DNA of 64,000 nt from Xestospongia muta (Eukaryota; Porifera; Demospongiae; Haplosclerida; Petrosiidae), in NCBI GenBank assembly GCA_963693285.1, contig OY848925.1, forward strand, positions 6,798,932 through 6,862,931. Reading direction: 5' to 3'. Both the position numbers and the translations under genes were made by a program. This document shows, piece after piece, positions 14,101 to 23,778 of this stretch. Position 1 is the first letter of the stretch; the number at the start of each line of letters is the position of its first letter. The notes under the pieces are model-generated. The model saw only the letters and a program-made list of their open reading frames with translations, had not been told where the DNA came from and ran no database searches.

Positions 14101-17100
14101 TTACAATAGAGAGAGTTCAAGGTGTCAAATTGACCAGTCAAGTCCGCTATTCCACTGTCCAACCAACAGAACCAGTCACTGTGGGATTGTTGACCTTTGA
14201 ACCTGCACAAGCTAGCATACATTATACATCAATTAACATGGCTAATGTATTGTTTGATGTGAATGTGGTGAGTACTTCATCTGTCCATTTTGTTCTATTT
14301 ATCCATTGTCTATTAATAGCGTAATGTAACTGTTCGTCTAACTCTTATCTCAACTGATACAATTCCAAGAGCATTTTATGTCGACTTAGAGGCCACAGGA
14401 ACAGAGTAAGTCATGTGACATAATAATACATGTCATGTGATGTGTAATATTACATATTTTTTAGTCGTGTTCAAAATGAGCGTGCTGTGGTCGTTATCTA
14501 TCCAGCTGGTACTCAGAGTGATTTGTATAGACATTATTTTAATGCATTGAGTGGCTCTGTGTCTAGTTTAACGAGGTAATTAAATTAATTAAATTAATTA
14601 TAATTTATTGTTTGTTTTATAATTGTAGTATTGCTACTGATCTACAAACTAAATTAAGTGAGGGGAAAATATCAGGAACAGACTCCACTCTCTCTACAAT
14701 AATGAAATATACCATTGAAGAAATTATTGACACTGTTGTCCAAAGTGGATCTAGGTAGCTAGTCACCATATCTTATTATATACATCATATTACATCACAA
14801 TGCATCATACACATCATAATATATTATATTACATCTTAATATATCAAAAACATCATATTACATCATATTACATCATATTACATCACAATGCATCATATTA
14901 CATCATATTACATCATATTACATCACAATGCAATATATTGTATTTTCTTCTGATGATTCTATTTTTGTAGTTATCCTCAGTCACTCCAGGCTGCCATGGC
15001 AACCATATTTGATCGTATTATTAGAAACAATACATATAGTGGACAGTTTAAATATATACTTACTTTAAAAAGTTTTGCTCAATCTCTCGTAACTGGAAAA
15101 TCATGTGATGAAACTAGGTAACTATTTATTGTCAATCCATTCCACTATCTACTTGTCCATTTAGTGTCACTATATCAGAGTTATCTTATACAATGCGTTC
15201 CACTCGATATCGTCCTACCAGTCTAAGAGGACTCACTCTATCTGGAGGAGGGAGAGATTATATCCATCTACCCAATACATCGTCATTAGTCATCACAGCT
15301 GATGTAAGTATACAATAGAACTATCATAACTGAGTCTGTTCCCACGGCAGTGCGTAGATCTCCACTTTATTGAGTTCTCAAATTCTAGTTTATATAGTAC
15401 GCCAGTATTAGCATCAAAGGTAACCGATATCACATGATAGTCACATGATATGATAGCTATTACAGGTGATGGTACTAAGTTTACAGAATCCTTCTACTTC
15501 ATCGCTGACCACACCCATTACTTATCGAATCTACTCCACAAATGGCGATGTCTTTCCATCAGATAATAAGTAAGAGAATGATAATAAACTTTTATGTCAT
15601 GTGACCTCTCATTGTACTCTTTAGTTGCCTTATTTGGCAATATCCAACCGGAGATAGTGGAGTTGGATATTGGGACTCGTCAGTGTGTACTACTACATCT
15701 CAGGTTTGTTAATACATAATACTGTCTATATTATGATCCTCTCTCTCTCTCTCTCCCTCTCTCTCCCTCTCTCTAGACATCCATTTTAGAAAAAGATTAT
15801 GTTGAGTGTCAATGTCGTTCAGTTGGGGACTATGCAGTAGGTATTCCTCCTAGTTACGGCTGGAGTATACCAGGTCCCATTTCATGTGGCTTTGTTGTGG
15901 TATGTACTAACCACATCCATAATAATGATAATAATTTTTTATTATTTACCAGCTGGTGATGATATTAGTAATACTGATACACATTATTTATTTCCGAAGA
16001 ATTCAGCTGGGTACTCGTATCTTTATTTTCCTCTGTGTTTCCATAGCAATCTTCCAAGTAATGTACATTATATAATGATCAGTTGCTATCTTTACTTTTA
16101 AAGTTGTTGGCTCTTATTGATATGGTTATTGGACCAAATGTAAGCACCAATGGATGTGTAGCTCTTGGAGTACTAGTACAATTTGCTATTATGTCAGTGT
16201 TTACATGGATGTTTATATTGGTAAGATGGATGAATAGATGGATGGATGGATAAATAAATGGATGAATGGATGAATAGATGGATGAATAAATTAATAGATG
16301 GATGAATAAATTAATAGATGGATAGATGGACTACAAATAGGTAATGAATTATAAACACATATTTTCAGGTGGTATCACTATGGATGAATCTCATGGGTTT
16401 TACTGATGGACGAGAACCTCTTATCATTTACATCTTTGTCAGTTGGGGTAAGTTCCCTATAATTATAATATATTACAATAATTATCATTAACATTTATAG
16501 GTTTGGCGTTCGCCATTATTATAGCTACCATATTAATTGGATTGTATGGGTTGTCATGGGAATGGAGTCAACTGTATGGCAAAGTTGGAGAACTGTAAGT
16601 ATTCTCTCTTACTCTCTATTCATTTAGTCACACATCCTTTTTCCTTACAGCTGTTTTATGCCATCAGCAGCAGCTGCTGGTATATCGACTGCAGTTCCTA
16701 TTTTCTTAGCTCTTCTTGTTGGTGTTGGTATGCTCTCTCACTCATGTTTCTACTGGTCTCGTTGGGAAGACATTAAGAGTTTATATAAAGATACTTACAA
16801 CAAAAGAGGTATGACCTTATGATCACATGATTTTATTACTTTGTGGTCTCTAGAAATTCCTCTTCTTCTTGTATTCTTGAGTTTGGTCGTTATAACAATT
16901 ATTTTTGCTGCTCTTCATCTTTACTTGCAGCAAATATATCTCTTCTTCCTTTTCTTTGGTTTTAATGTACTTCAGGTAAGAGAGACAAAGAGAAAGAGAT
17001 ACATTTTATTTTCGTATTCCTCAGGGAATATATGCTATTGTTGTGTACATTGGTATGAGTTGGCACACGTTGACATGGAAACATAAGCACTATCCCATTA

Positions 17101-17715
17101 AAGAGGAGGTGGAGCCAATATCAATACCTGAAGAACCAGATTTTTTCAGTGAGAACACTCCCAGTATGTATGGTTCTCAACAATCCTTGATACCACGAGT
17201 GAGTCATGTGACTGTTGTATTAATATCATGTGACTATAACATATATCATGTGTTAGTCATGTGACACCTTCCTTCTTTCTCTGCTATAGTCACAGTCAAT
17301 TATGACAGATCAAAGGCTAGAATCCCAGGTCCAAATGACTGCACCCATTGAGATGTCACCATTACGTACAGCCACTGTAAGCAGTCATTCAAGTCACAGA
17401 CATGAACGACAAAAGCAAAAAGGCACCCAACGAGGCCAATCTCCACCTCCACTTGAGGAGGTACCCGAGGAAGGAGGTGGAGACAGTGACTCAGAAGGAG
17501 CTGGGAGTTACGCTGTAGCCCCAGATTCTGATGCAGAGACTGGGTCTCACATGGATGATTTGATGTTTGCTATTAAGACAGGTATCACTTACTCACAGGA
17601 TGATGCTGATTCTCAACCATTGATGCATGAAATGGAGTCTCTCCCTCGTAAGAAACCCTCTGCCTCTGAACAATATCGCCTAAGACGTATTTCTATAGCA
17701 GATACTCACCTGTAG
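1..17715 (+). CDS. ADGRV1: ADGRV1/VLGR1-like adhesion GPCR, 5' end outside the window (multi-exon)
   Basis: A giant cell-surface receptor; the vertebrate family member links membranes in stereocilia and photoreceptors. The frame is already open at base 1. About 26 Calx-beta units follow, each bounded by an (A/E)NDxPxG-type linker (for example near 13, 476, 1091, 1600, 3358, 3780, 5586, 6527, 7570, 9478, 11108 and 13165) and carrying the pE-x-x-E strand motif. Units near 11690 and 12160 are degenerate. Then come a GAIN-like region (about 14450-15600), a GPS-like cysteine cluster (15626-15815), seven hydrophobic helices (about 15870-17090) and a cytoplasmic tail rich in Ser, Pro and Glu ending ADTHL, a class I PDZ ligand. 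Roughly 60 short introns interrupt it, many with satellites. Human ADGRV1 has about 35 Calx-beta repeats; the missing N-terminus may hold more. The family call is strong; one-to-one orthology is inferred. Confidence 0.9.
733..985. repeat. Intronic minisatellite, GTTAACTATTATATATA...GTCCAGTTA units
   Basis: Seven units of about 40-70 bases share the core gtccagttagttaactatta and differ in the length of an embedded TA run. The array nearly fills one ADGRV1 intron, from just after the donor to shortly before the ttttag acceptor. Confidence 0.9.
2869..3055 (+). other. Cysteine-rich PAN/Apple-like exon inside a Calx-beta repeat
   Basis: This exon is flanked by a ctag acceptor and a cag/gttaga donor. 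It encodes about 62 residues with the pattern NECAVSC-x5-CQAFVFD-x6-C-E-L, ending in a YYEA strand. Cysteine spacing and the CxaFxfd core resemble the PAN/Apple fold. The flanking exons supply the first half (GIFGNLQVFYNV) and second half (DFPFVVNGNVSIPAGYRD) of one Calx-beta unit, so the exon lies in a loop of that unit. The splice phases read through cleanly: phase 2 in, phase 0 out. The domain name is inferred from the motif only. Confidence 0.55.
5040..5335. repeat. Intronic tandem repeat of GACTCAGACTCATGCATGC units
   Basis: Degenerate units built on agactcagactcatgcatgc recur throughout this ADGRV1 intron. A larger block of about 125 bases (from 5080 and again from 5195) is duplicated. 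No coding potential is apparent. Confidence 0.85.
9113..9245. repeat. Intronic CATC/CATT tetranucleotide repeat
   Basis: A (catc/catt)n array in an ADGRV1 intron ends just before the pyrimidine stretch and acag acceptor near 9252. The repeat is pyrimidine-rich on the sense strand. Confidence 0.85.
10000..10262. repeat. Intronic 30-base minisatellite
   Basis: Units of the form aatgtaatatgatgcagtat plus atgtattta recur at a period near 30 bases through this ADGRV1 intron, decaying toward both ends. Confidence 0.85.
13232..13562. repeat. Intronic 24-base minisatellite, about 13 copies
   Basis: Nearly identical copies of aataatagaatatataacta plus atct fill an ADGRV1 intron from shortly after the donor (gtaagagcc) to the ttttaatag acceptor. 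Confidence 0.92.
14762..14945. repeat. Intronic ACATCATATT-type repeat
   Basis: Degenerate acatcatatt and acatcacaatgc decamers and dodecamers fill an ADGRV1 intron in the GAIN region. Confidence 0.8.
15626..17086 (+). other. GPS-like motif and seven-transmembrane region of the ADGRV1-like receptor
   Basis: The GPS cysteines are in order: NCLIWQYP, then GYWDSSVC, then VECQC (CQC at 15807-15815). The last is followed by RSVGDYAVGI where active GPS sites have H-L-(S/T). Helices follow at about 15955-16010, 16015-16105, 16105-16220, 16368-16450, 16500-16560, 16652-16740 and 16850-17060, split over several exons. A Cys at the start of helix 3 (NGCVALGVLVQF) and one in the second extracellular loop (GELCFMPS) could form the usual disulfide. 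Confidence 0.8.
16223..16340. repeat. Intronic GATG/GAAT tetranucleotide repeat
   Basis: A run of gatggatgaat-type units in the intron after transmembrane helix 3 of the ADGRV1-like gene. Confidence 0.85.
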
Positions 17716-18142
17716 TTAGATAATATGTGACATCACTATTACATAATGTTACATCATAATTTTATTTATCCCAGTTTATAACTACTGAAATAATATTTTT
17801 ATCACAAGGAACACACTTTTTTATATTTTTAAAATTCAAAACTACTTAAATAACAATATGTTCTTTTGATTGTTATTGTTATAGTTTAATTTTGTTTATT
17901 AAAGTCTATACAACTAATTTATAATCATAACTATATCTGTATTTAGTGAGATAATAAGACAGGAGTTGGTCAATAAACTCTTATTTAGTCTAGTGCAGAC
18001 AATACTGTAGTATATCAGAACATTGAGCTATCCTTACATAGACACAATTAGACAGTACTATTGTCTACCTGATATATATCATGAGTTACGTTAGATACGT
18101 AGGTAGAAAATAAACCCTCATACTTCACATATATCCTTATAT
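17716..18142. other. ADGRV1 3' UTR and AT-rich spacer
   Basis: AT-rich sequence following the receptor stop codon. It probably holds the receptor's 3' UTR and polyadenylation site (several att/aaa-rich candidates near 17880-17900). I see no coding signal, RNA gene or repeat here. Confidence 0.5.
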
Positions 18143-18307
18143 ATCATTGTTGCAGTAGTTGTGTTACTAACTGGTTTGATTGTTGGAATTATTTACAAGT
18201 TATATCACAAACAGGTACTTGGAACTCAACAAGAAGATACTCTTGTTAAAGACAGTGCAGCATATAATATAACAGATATATCACTAACAGTGAATATGTC
18301 AACATAA
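18143..18307 (+). pseudogene. 3' exon remnant of a Delta-like gene
   Basis: Frame: IIVAVVVLLTGLIVGIIYKL, then YHKQVLGTQQEDTLVKDSA and a stop at 18305-18307, followed by an AATAAA at 18314-18319. This matches the membrane helix and start of the cytoplasmic tail of the complete DSL genes at 18858 and 21158 (compare LLLTGLIIGIIYRSYH). No DSL, MNNL or signal-peptide exon lies upstream before the receptor gene. It is most simply a truncated paralogue. Use as an alternative last exon of some other transcript cannot be excluded. Confidence 0.7.
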
Positions 18308-18786
18308 CATGTAAATAAACCAGAGACAATTATTGCTAAGACTGAGTTATGTGATGGAATAAAATTGATAATGACAAATATCTTTAATTCATTTTAATGT
18401 TACACTGTTATATTCACTGAATGAAACTAATAAAAATTGTTATATAATAAAAAATTATTATATGAAAAAAAATTTTTGATGTTATTTCAAACTGACAATG
18501 ATATATTATTGTGTTAAGACAATTTTAGGAATTATTCTCTTTGATGTTAATAAGTGACACAAGGTATCTATCAACTAATACAGCTTAGTTATAACATATC
18601 TATTATTATATATTGAAGGATTAGTGTCTTTAGTGTTAAGTTCTCATCAACATAAACTTTATATGGCCAGTAAAAAGCATATCTTTGTCTTGATGCCTTT
18701 GTACTAGTTTACTCTCTTATTTGTTTACAATTGTATAACCCACATTATCACACATAGGGTAGAGTAAAATACTCCTCACATATAAG

Positions 18787-18821
<35 letters not shown>

Positions 18822-18857
18822 CCCTTACACAAATAGTGCTATCATTATTATACAGTT
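18308..18857. other. Spacer and putative promoter of the first DSL gene, with a CA repeat
   Basis: AT-rich spacer with a (ca)n run at about 18788-18812. The last 100 bases before the ATG at 18858 (cccttacacaaa, tgctatcattat, tacagttatg) are nearly identical to those before 20770 and 21158, so this block behaves as the conserved promoter/5' UTR of the cluster. Otherwise nothing is seen. Confidence 0.5.
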
Positions 18858-20177
18858 ATGATCTCCAGTGTTATCTTGATGATCTTGATCTCTGTGGTAA
18901 GTATAAATTGTTATAATTATTATGTAGTTAGTTACCTTTATAGGTAGAGAGTCGATGGATATTACAAGTTGGTGTACATAATTATAACAATAAAGACAGT
19001 AGAGCTATTGGTAAATTTAGCCTTTGTTGTGACCGTTGTACGAATGAATGTGACAATTATTTCATCTTTTGTCTTCAATCTGCTGATACCTTGGCTGATA
19101 ATATATGTCCATATGGTCAATATACTACTGATGAGTTGGGAGGTGATAATTTAGATTTTACTATTGGTAAAGAGCTCAGTCCTGGAGTCCCTAATCCTCT
19201 AGTATTTCATGGAGATATGTGGCCAACTAATGTAAGTACATATAGTTTATAATCAGTTATTATATATCAGTATTATTATATAGGATCAATTACAGCTGAG
19301 GATAAAAGTATTTGATAGAGATCGTAACAATGATGATGAATTAGTTACCAACATTTTGGTATCTCAAACATTTCCTACTGTTACTAATGGAACAAGTCCT
19401 ATATTAAGATATTCGGGATTTGTTGATAATATTAACATTCGTATTGATTTTAATCTTTTCTGTGATCAGTTTTATTATGGTGGTAAATGTGAGATATTCT
19501 GTCAACCTCATAATGATACAAGAGGTCATTATACTTGTGATGAACAGGGACACATTATCTGTAACCCTGGATACACAGGAGAACAGACTAACTGTACAAC
19601 ACGTAAGTAACTCTCTCAATTATTTATCATCCAACATTCTTTTGATGTCAATAAATTATCTCTTCTCATTTCACAGCAATATGTCAACCTAATTGTACAT
19701 CAAATGGACAGTGTGTAAAACCTAATACTTGCCAATGTTTGGATGGGTGGACAGGACCAACATGTGCTGTGGGTAAGACATAGCAATTCAGATAACTACA
19801 TAACATATTATTATGTTATAGAATTGGTACCTACCACAAATAGTAGGATGAGTAATACAATGACCACAGCACTGATGTCTACTGTTGGTACATCTGATAT
19901 TTCTAATTTAACTATCATAATAATTGCAGTGACCGGTTCTGGTGTCATTGTTGTAGTAGTTCTGTTACTAACTGGTTTGATTATTGGAATAATTTACCGG
20001 TCATATCACATACAGACACTCCCAACTATTGATCAAGACATTCCTATTTATGATAGTATAGCATATGGTATTAGATCAGTGAGGGAGGGAGGAGAGGTTA
20101 ATAATACAAATCTACATGAGACAACTGTTGCTACAACTAGTGTTGATGACTCGTGTGATAATGATAGTTATATTTAG
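18858..20177 (+). CDS. Delta-like Notch ligand (signal peptide, MNNL, DSL, one EGF, TM)
   Basis: Five exons: 18858-18896, 18944-19231, 19284-19602, 19677-19772 and 19822-20177; splice phases agree throughout. Exon 1 encodes a signal peptide (MISSVILMILISV). Exon 2 resembles the MNNL domain. Exon 3 ends with the DSL domain, with the six-cysteine pattern FCDQFYYG-x-KCEIFC, YTCDEQGHIIC and GYTGEQTNC. Exon 4 is a single EGF repeat (CQPNCTSNGQC, CQCLDGWTGPTC). Exon 5 holds a Ser/Thr-rich stalk, a membrane helix and a tail of about 65 residues with several tyrosines. AATAAA lies at 20197-20202. DSL proteins activate Notch on neighbouring cells. One EGF is very few compared with bilaterian Delta. 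About 365 residues. Confidence 0.88.
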
Positions 20178-20769
20178 ATAATTCTACTCAAGTAATAATA
20201 AATTTTCTTCCATATTCTTTTGTCTTAATTAAGAAAGAAAATACATAATTACAATTTTTGGTATTGTTAGTTTAATTATTTGTTGTCTCAAATAATTTAA
20301 AATTCTAAATTCTTGTTAAATAAACTTTGGTTTGGCAATACGGTACCACTACACTTTTGAACTCTTGTAAAAACAATAATGGCTTCATTTTACTATTATA
20401 ACTCCAAAGATCAAAGTTATTGGGGTGGTTCTTGGTGTAACTTGCCTATGATGACATCATGTGACATCATAACTGTGTTATAGGGGTTAACAATGCCAAT
20501 ATTACCTACAAACCAGTATTACCAACAATACAAATACTATTTTTAACCCCTATAACACAGTTATGATGTCATCATAGGCAAGTTACACCAAGAACCACCC
20601 CTTTTTGGCATCAATTTAATTGTTTGTATATCTGTTTTATGATCACATTAGCCACACAATTCAAACATATAAGGTGTTTATAGTAAAGAATCATCCTATA
20701 CACCCAATACACATACTCACATGCACACACACACTCTTACACAAACAGTGCTATCATTATTATACAGTT
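20178..20769. other. 3' UTR of the first DSL gene and first copy of a duplicated flank/promoter block
   Basis: From about 20273 this sequence (3' flank, then promoter-like block, then a first exon) is repeated from about 20843. The two copies share tctcaaataatttaaaattc, taaactttgg and acaataatggcttcatttta-type stretches in the same order. The first copy alone carries the inverted-repeat element at 20422-20601. Confidence 0.75.
20422..20601. mobile_element. Small inverted-repeat element (MITE-like), 180 bases
   Basis: The left arm (20422-20490, ggggtggttcttggtgtaac... ending ggggttaa) is the reverse complement of the right arm (20543-20601), apart from an extra 10 bases in the left arm at about 20456-20465. 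Only about 50 bases separate the arms and there is no coding capacity. The paralogous block near 20975-20990 lacks the element, giving an empty site. A target duplication is not clear. Confidence 0.8.
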
Positions 20770-20808
20770 ATGATCTCCAGTGTTATCTTGTTGATCTTGG
20801 TCTCTGTG
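20770..20808 (+). pseudogene. Orphan first exon (signal peptide) of a DSL gene
   Basis: ATG to donor (gtg/gtaagtataaattg) encodes MISSVILLILVSV, identical to exon 1 of the gene at 21158. The sequence then runs directly into a second copy of the 3'-flank block instead of an MNNL exon. It could still act as an alternative first exon spliced to 21244, because the donor is intact. Confidence 0.75.
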
Positions 20809-20842
20809 GTAAGTATAAATTGTTATAATTATTAAGTAATAA

Positions 20843-21080
20843 TAATTATTTCTTGTCTCAAATAATTTAAAATTCTAAATTCTTATTAAATAAACTTTGG
20901 TGTGGCAATACCACTACACTTTTGTATTCTTGTAAAAACAATAATGGACTCATTTTACTATTATAACTCTAAAGCTCAAGTTAGATAACTTTATTTGGTA
21001 TCTATTTAATTGTTTGTATATCTGTTTGATCACATTAACCTCACAAACATATAAGGTAGTTATAGTAAAGAACCATCCTA

Positions 21081-21124
<44 letters not shown>

Positions 21125-21157
21125 CCCTTACACAAACAGTGCTATCATTATACAGTT
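20843..21157. repeat. Second copy of the flank/promoter duplication
   Basis: Matches 20273-20769 apart from the inserted element and small indels. It contains a (ca)n run at about 21079-21114. It ends at the start codon of the second DSL gene and so supplies its promoter. Confidence 0.75.
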
Positions 21158-22507
21158 ATGATCTCCAGTGTTATCTTGTTGATCTTGGTCTCTGTGGTAA
21201 GTATAAATTGTTATAATTGTTATGTAGTTAGTTACCTTTATAGGTAGAGAGTCGATGGATATTACAAGTTGGTGTACATCATTATAACAATGATGGGAGT
21301 TTTGCTGTTGGTAATCGCTTAGACTGCTGTGATCCTGATGGGATTAGAGATAGTAAATGTACTAATGAGTGTGACAATTATTTCATCTTTTGTCTTCAAT
21401 CTGCTGATACACTCAATGCTAGTATATGTCCATATGGTGAATATACTACTGGTATAGTGGGAGGTGATGATCTAGATTTTATTATTGGTCAAAATCTCAG
21501 TCCTGGAGTCCCTAATCCTCTAGTATTTCATGGAGATATGTGGCCATCTAATGTAAGTAAATATAGTTTATAATCAGTTATTATATATCAGTATTATTAT
21601 ATAGAATCAATTACAGCTGAGGATAAAAGTATTTGATAGAGATCCAGGACCTAGAAATGATGATTTTGTGAGCACCATTTTGGCAGATTGGGGATTTTCT
21701 AATGTTACTAATGGAAGGAGTGCCATACGCACATATACTGGATCTATTAGTTCTATTTACATTCGTATTGATTTTAATCTCTTCTGTGATCAGTTTTATT
21801 ATGGTGCTAAATGTGAGATATTCTGTCAACCTCATAATGATACAAGAGGTCATTATACTTGTGATGAACAGGGACACATTATCTGTAACCCTGGATACAC
21901 AGGAGAACAGACTAACTGTACAACACGTAAGTAATTAACCCGAGACAATTTTATCACTTTAATCTTAATAGGTGTCAGTACATCGACAGCTGCTACACTA
22001 TCAACCATACTCACACTACTAGTACCGACACTATCACTAACTACACCCACATTACTAACCGCACCTATAACAACAATCAACTCCTTCAAATCAACTACTA
22101 TCATTTCAATAACTACATCCACAAGACCAATTGATACCTTTAAACCACATATTACATCATCAGTTATAACATCTATGCAGTCTACAGTAGGTACATCCAG
22201 TAATCTAAATATAATTGCAATAATAATTTCTATTGTCATTGTTATAGTAGTCTTGTTAATAACTATTTTGATTACTGGAATTATTTGTTGTAAGTTATAT
22301 CACAGAGAGACACTTACAACTACTGAACAAGATATTCCTGTTAAAAACAATATAGCATATGATGGTATACTATTAACAGACAATGAGGCATATCATATTA
22401 ATAAGGAATGGATAACTACTGCTACAAGTGCTCAAGCTATTGATGAATTATATGATGAAATAACATATCTTGATTATGACTACATTCGAAGTAACTTTGT
22501 ATTTTAA
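21158..22507 (+). CDS. DSL-domain membrane protein without EGF repeats
   Basis: Four exons: 21158-21196, 21244-21552, 21605-21926 and 21972-22507. Signal peptide (MISSVILLILVSV), MNNL-like exon and DSL exon are close copies of the gene at 18858; the DSL cysteines are all present. After the DSL exon, splicing goes straight to a long Ser/Thr-rich stalk (about 80 residues) and membrane helix (IIAIIISIVIVIVVLLITIL). The cytoplasmic tail has several tyrosines (DELYDEITYLDYDY). AATAAA lies at 22512-22517. No EGF-like exon is visible in the 45-base intron. A Notch-ligand role is inferred from the DSL domain alone. Confidence 0.85.
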
Positions 22508-22677
22508 TGTAAATAAATCTTCTTCCATCTTCTTTCATCTTCTTCTTTGTCTACTGAACAATACCAAGAAGGCAGTTTTTGTTGAGGATAAAAACGATAG
22601 CTTTAAAATAATAAATATATGTTATCAATGTTAATAGTATTGTTCTTTTATCAGTTGTGTCATTCTGTTTAATTCTC

Positions 22678-23685
22678 TTACTTAATAAATAGCTCTTCAT
22701 TTTTAATATGTCTCATAGCAACAAATATAATAGTATGAAGTGCTACAGTCCTACTAGGAGCTCTCTGATAGTACCTTGTATAACAATATCATATCATGTG
22801 ACTATCATGTGACACTGACTGGTTAGGTATATGTTGTACAAGATCTTGAGATGATATTTTAGGTACACGTAGAGTATACGGCATAACATTTGGTAAACAT
22901 CCTGTAATCATAAACTAATTAACATTTAATTAGTAGGGTAATAGCCTTGTACCTTCTGGTGGATGCCTAACAAAATGTCCTACTGCTAATGGCATTGTTG
23001 TTAAGTTCTAATTATATAATGATTGATGTTAAAATAATTATTGTTTGATACTGACTGACGATAAAGGTTGATATCTACTAGCGTCAATGACACACCCATC
23101 TGTTGTAGCCATGAGGTAAGGATTATGGAGTGCTATACGAGGATAATGGGGCATCTCTGTGATATGAGGATACTACACCGAGTGGATTTATGATACCAAT
23201 AAGTTCTTACCACAATTCCAGGAAAAAAACAAATTATTCTACCTGGGACAGCATGACCGTTGAGTGTTACACCTACATAATAATAGATTGATGTAATTAT
23301 AACTAAATCTCCTCTCAATAATTATTGTTCAGACCCTATCACTAACCTGGTGATTGATTTGATGACATTTGTGGATGAACAGTGAGAGTAAATGAAGTGT
23401 GGGTGGAGTCAGCAAATATTGCTTGGATCTATGTCGAAAGTTCAAAATTTTATTGTAGTCTTCTTCCATTAATTAGAGAGATACCTGTGATATCACTCCT
23501 TCTCTTACGACATCTCTCTGAGTCTTCACAGGGACATGCTCTGAGGGTTTGGGTAATTTAATCTCCCTGCCCCCACAATTATCATGATAATAAATTAATT
23601 GATACAACCTCCAGATATCAATATCCTCTTGTCGAATCTGTTTCCATGGCAGCCTACTAGCCAGTGCCCCCATATTGTAGACCAC
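22678..23685 (-). CDS. SETD9: SETD9-like SET-domain protein
   Basis: Seven short exons on the minus strand: 23485-23685, 23347-23428, 23211-23272, 23056-23154, 22953-23007, about 22805-22902, and 22678-22762. All phases agree. The N-terminal part (MVYNMGALASRLPWKQIRQE) is weakly conserved. The C-terminal half aligns in order with the SET domain of SETD9: GRIICFFPGIV, then DGCVIDASRY, MPLAVGHFVRHPP, LPNVMPYTLRVPK and TVALHTIIFVAMRHIKNEEL. SET enzymes transfer methyl groups to lysine; SETD9's substrate is not known to me. The start codon lies 93 bases from that of the divergent TGF-beta gene. The penultimate exon's 3' boundary is my least certain junction. Confidence 0.72.
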
Positions 23686-23778
23686 ATGTGAATTAGACTA
23701 ATTATCCACCCACACACACATTATATTACATATACTATATATGTGATGTATTAATTATGTCTTGATACTCTATTCCAA
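23686..23778. promoter_or_regulatory. Bidirectional promoter, SETD9-like / TGF-beta ligand
   Basis: Only 93 bases separate the two divergent start codons. The interval is AT-rich (acatatactatatatgtgatg) with no clear TATA box placement. The promoter call follows from geometry only. Confidence 0.5.
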
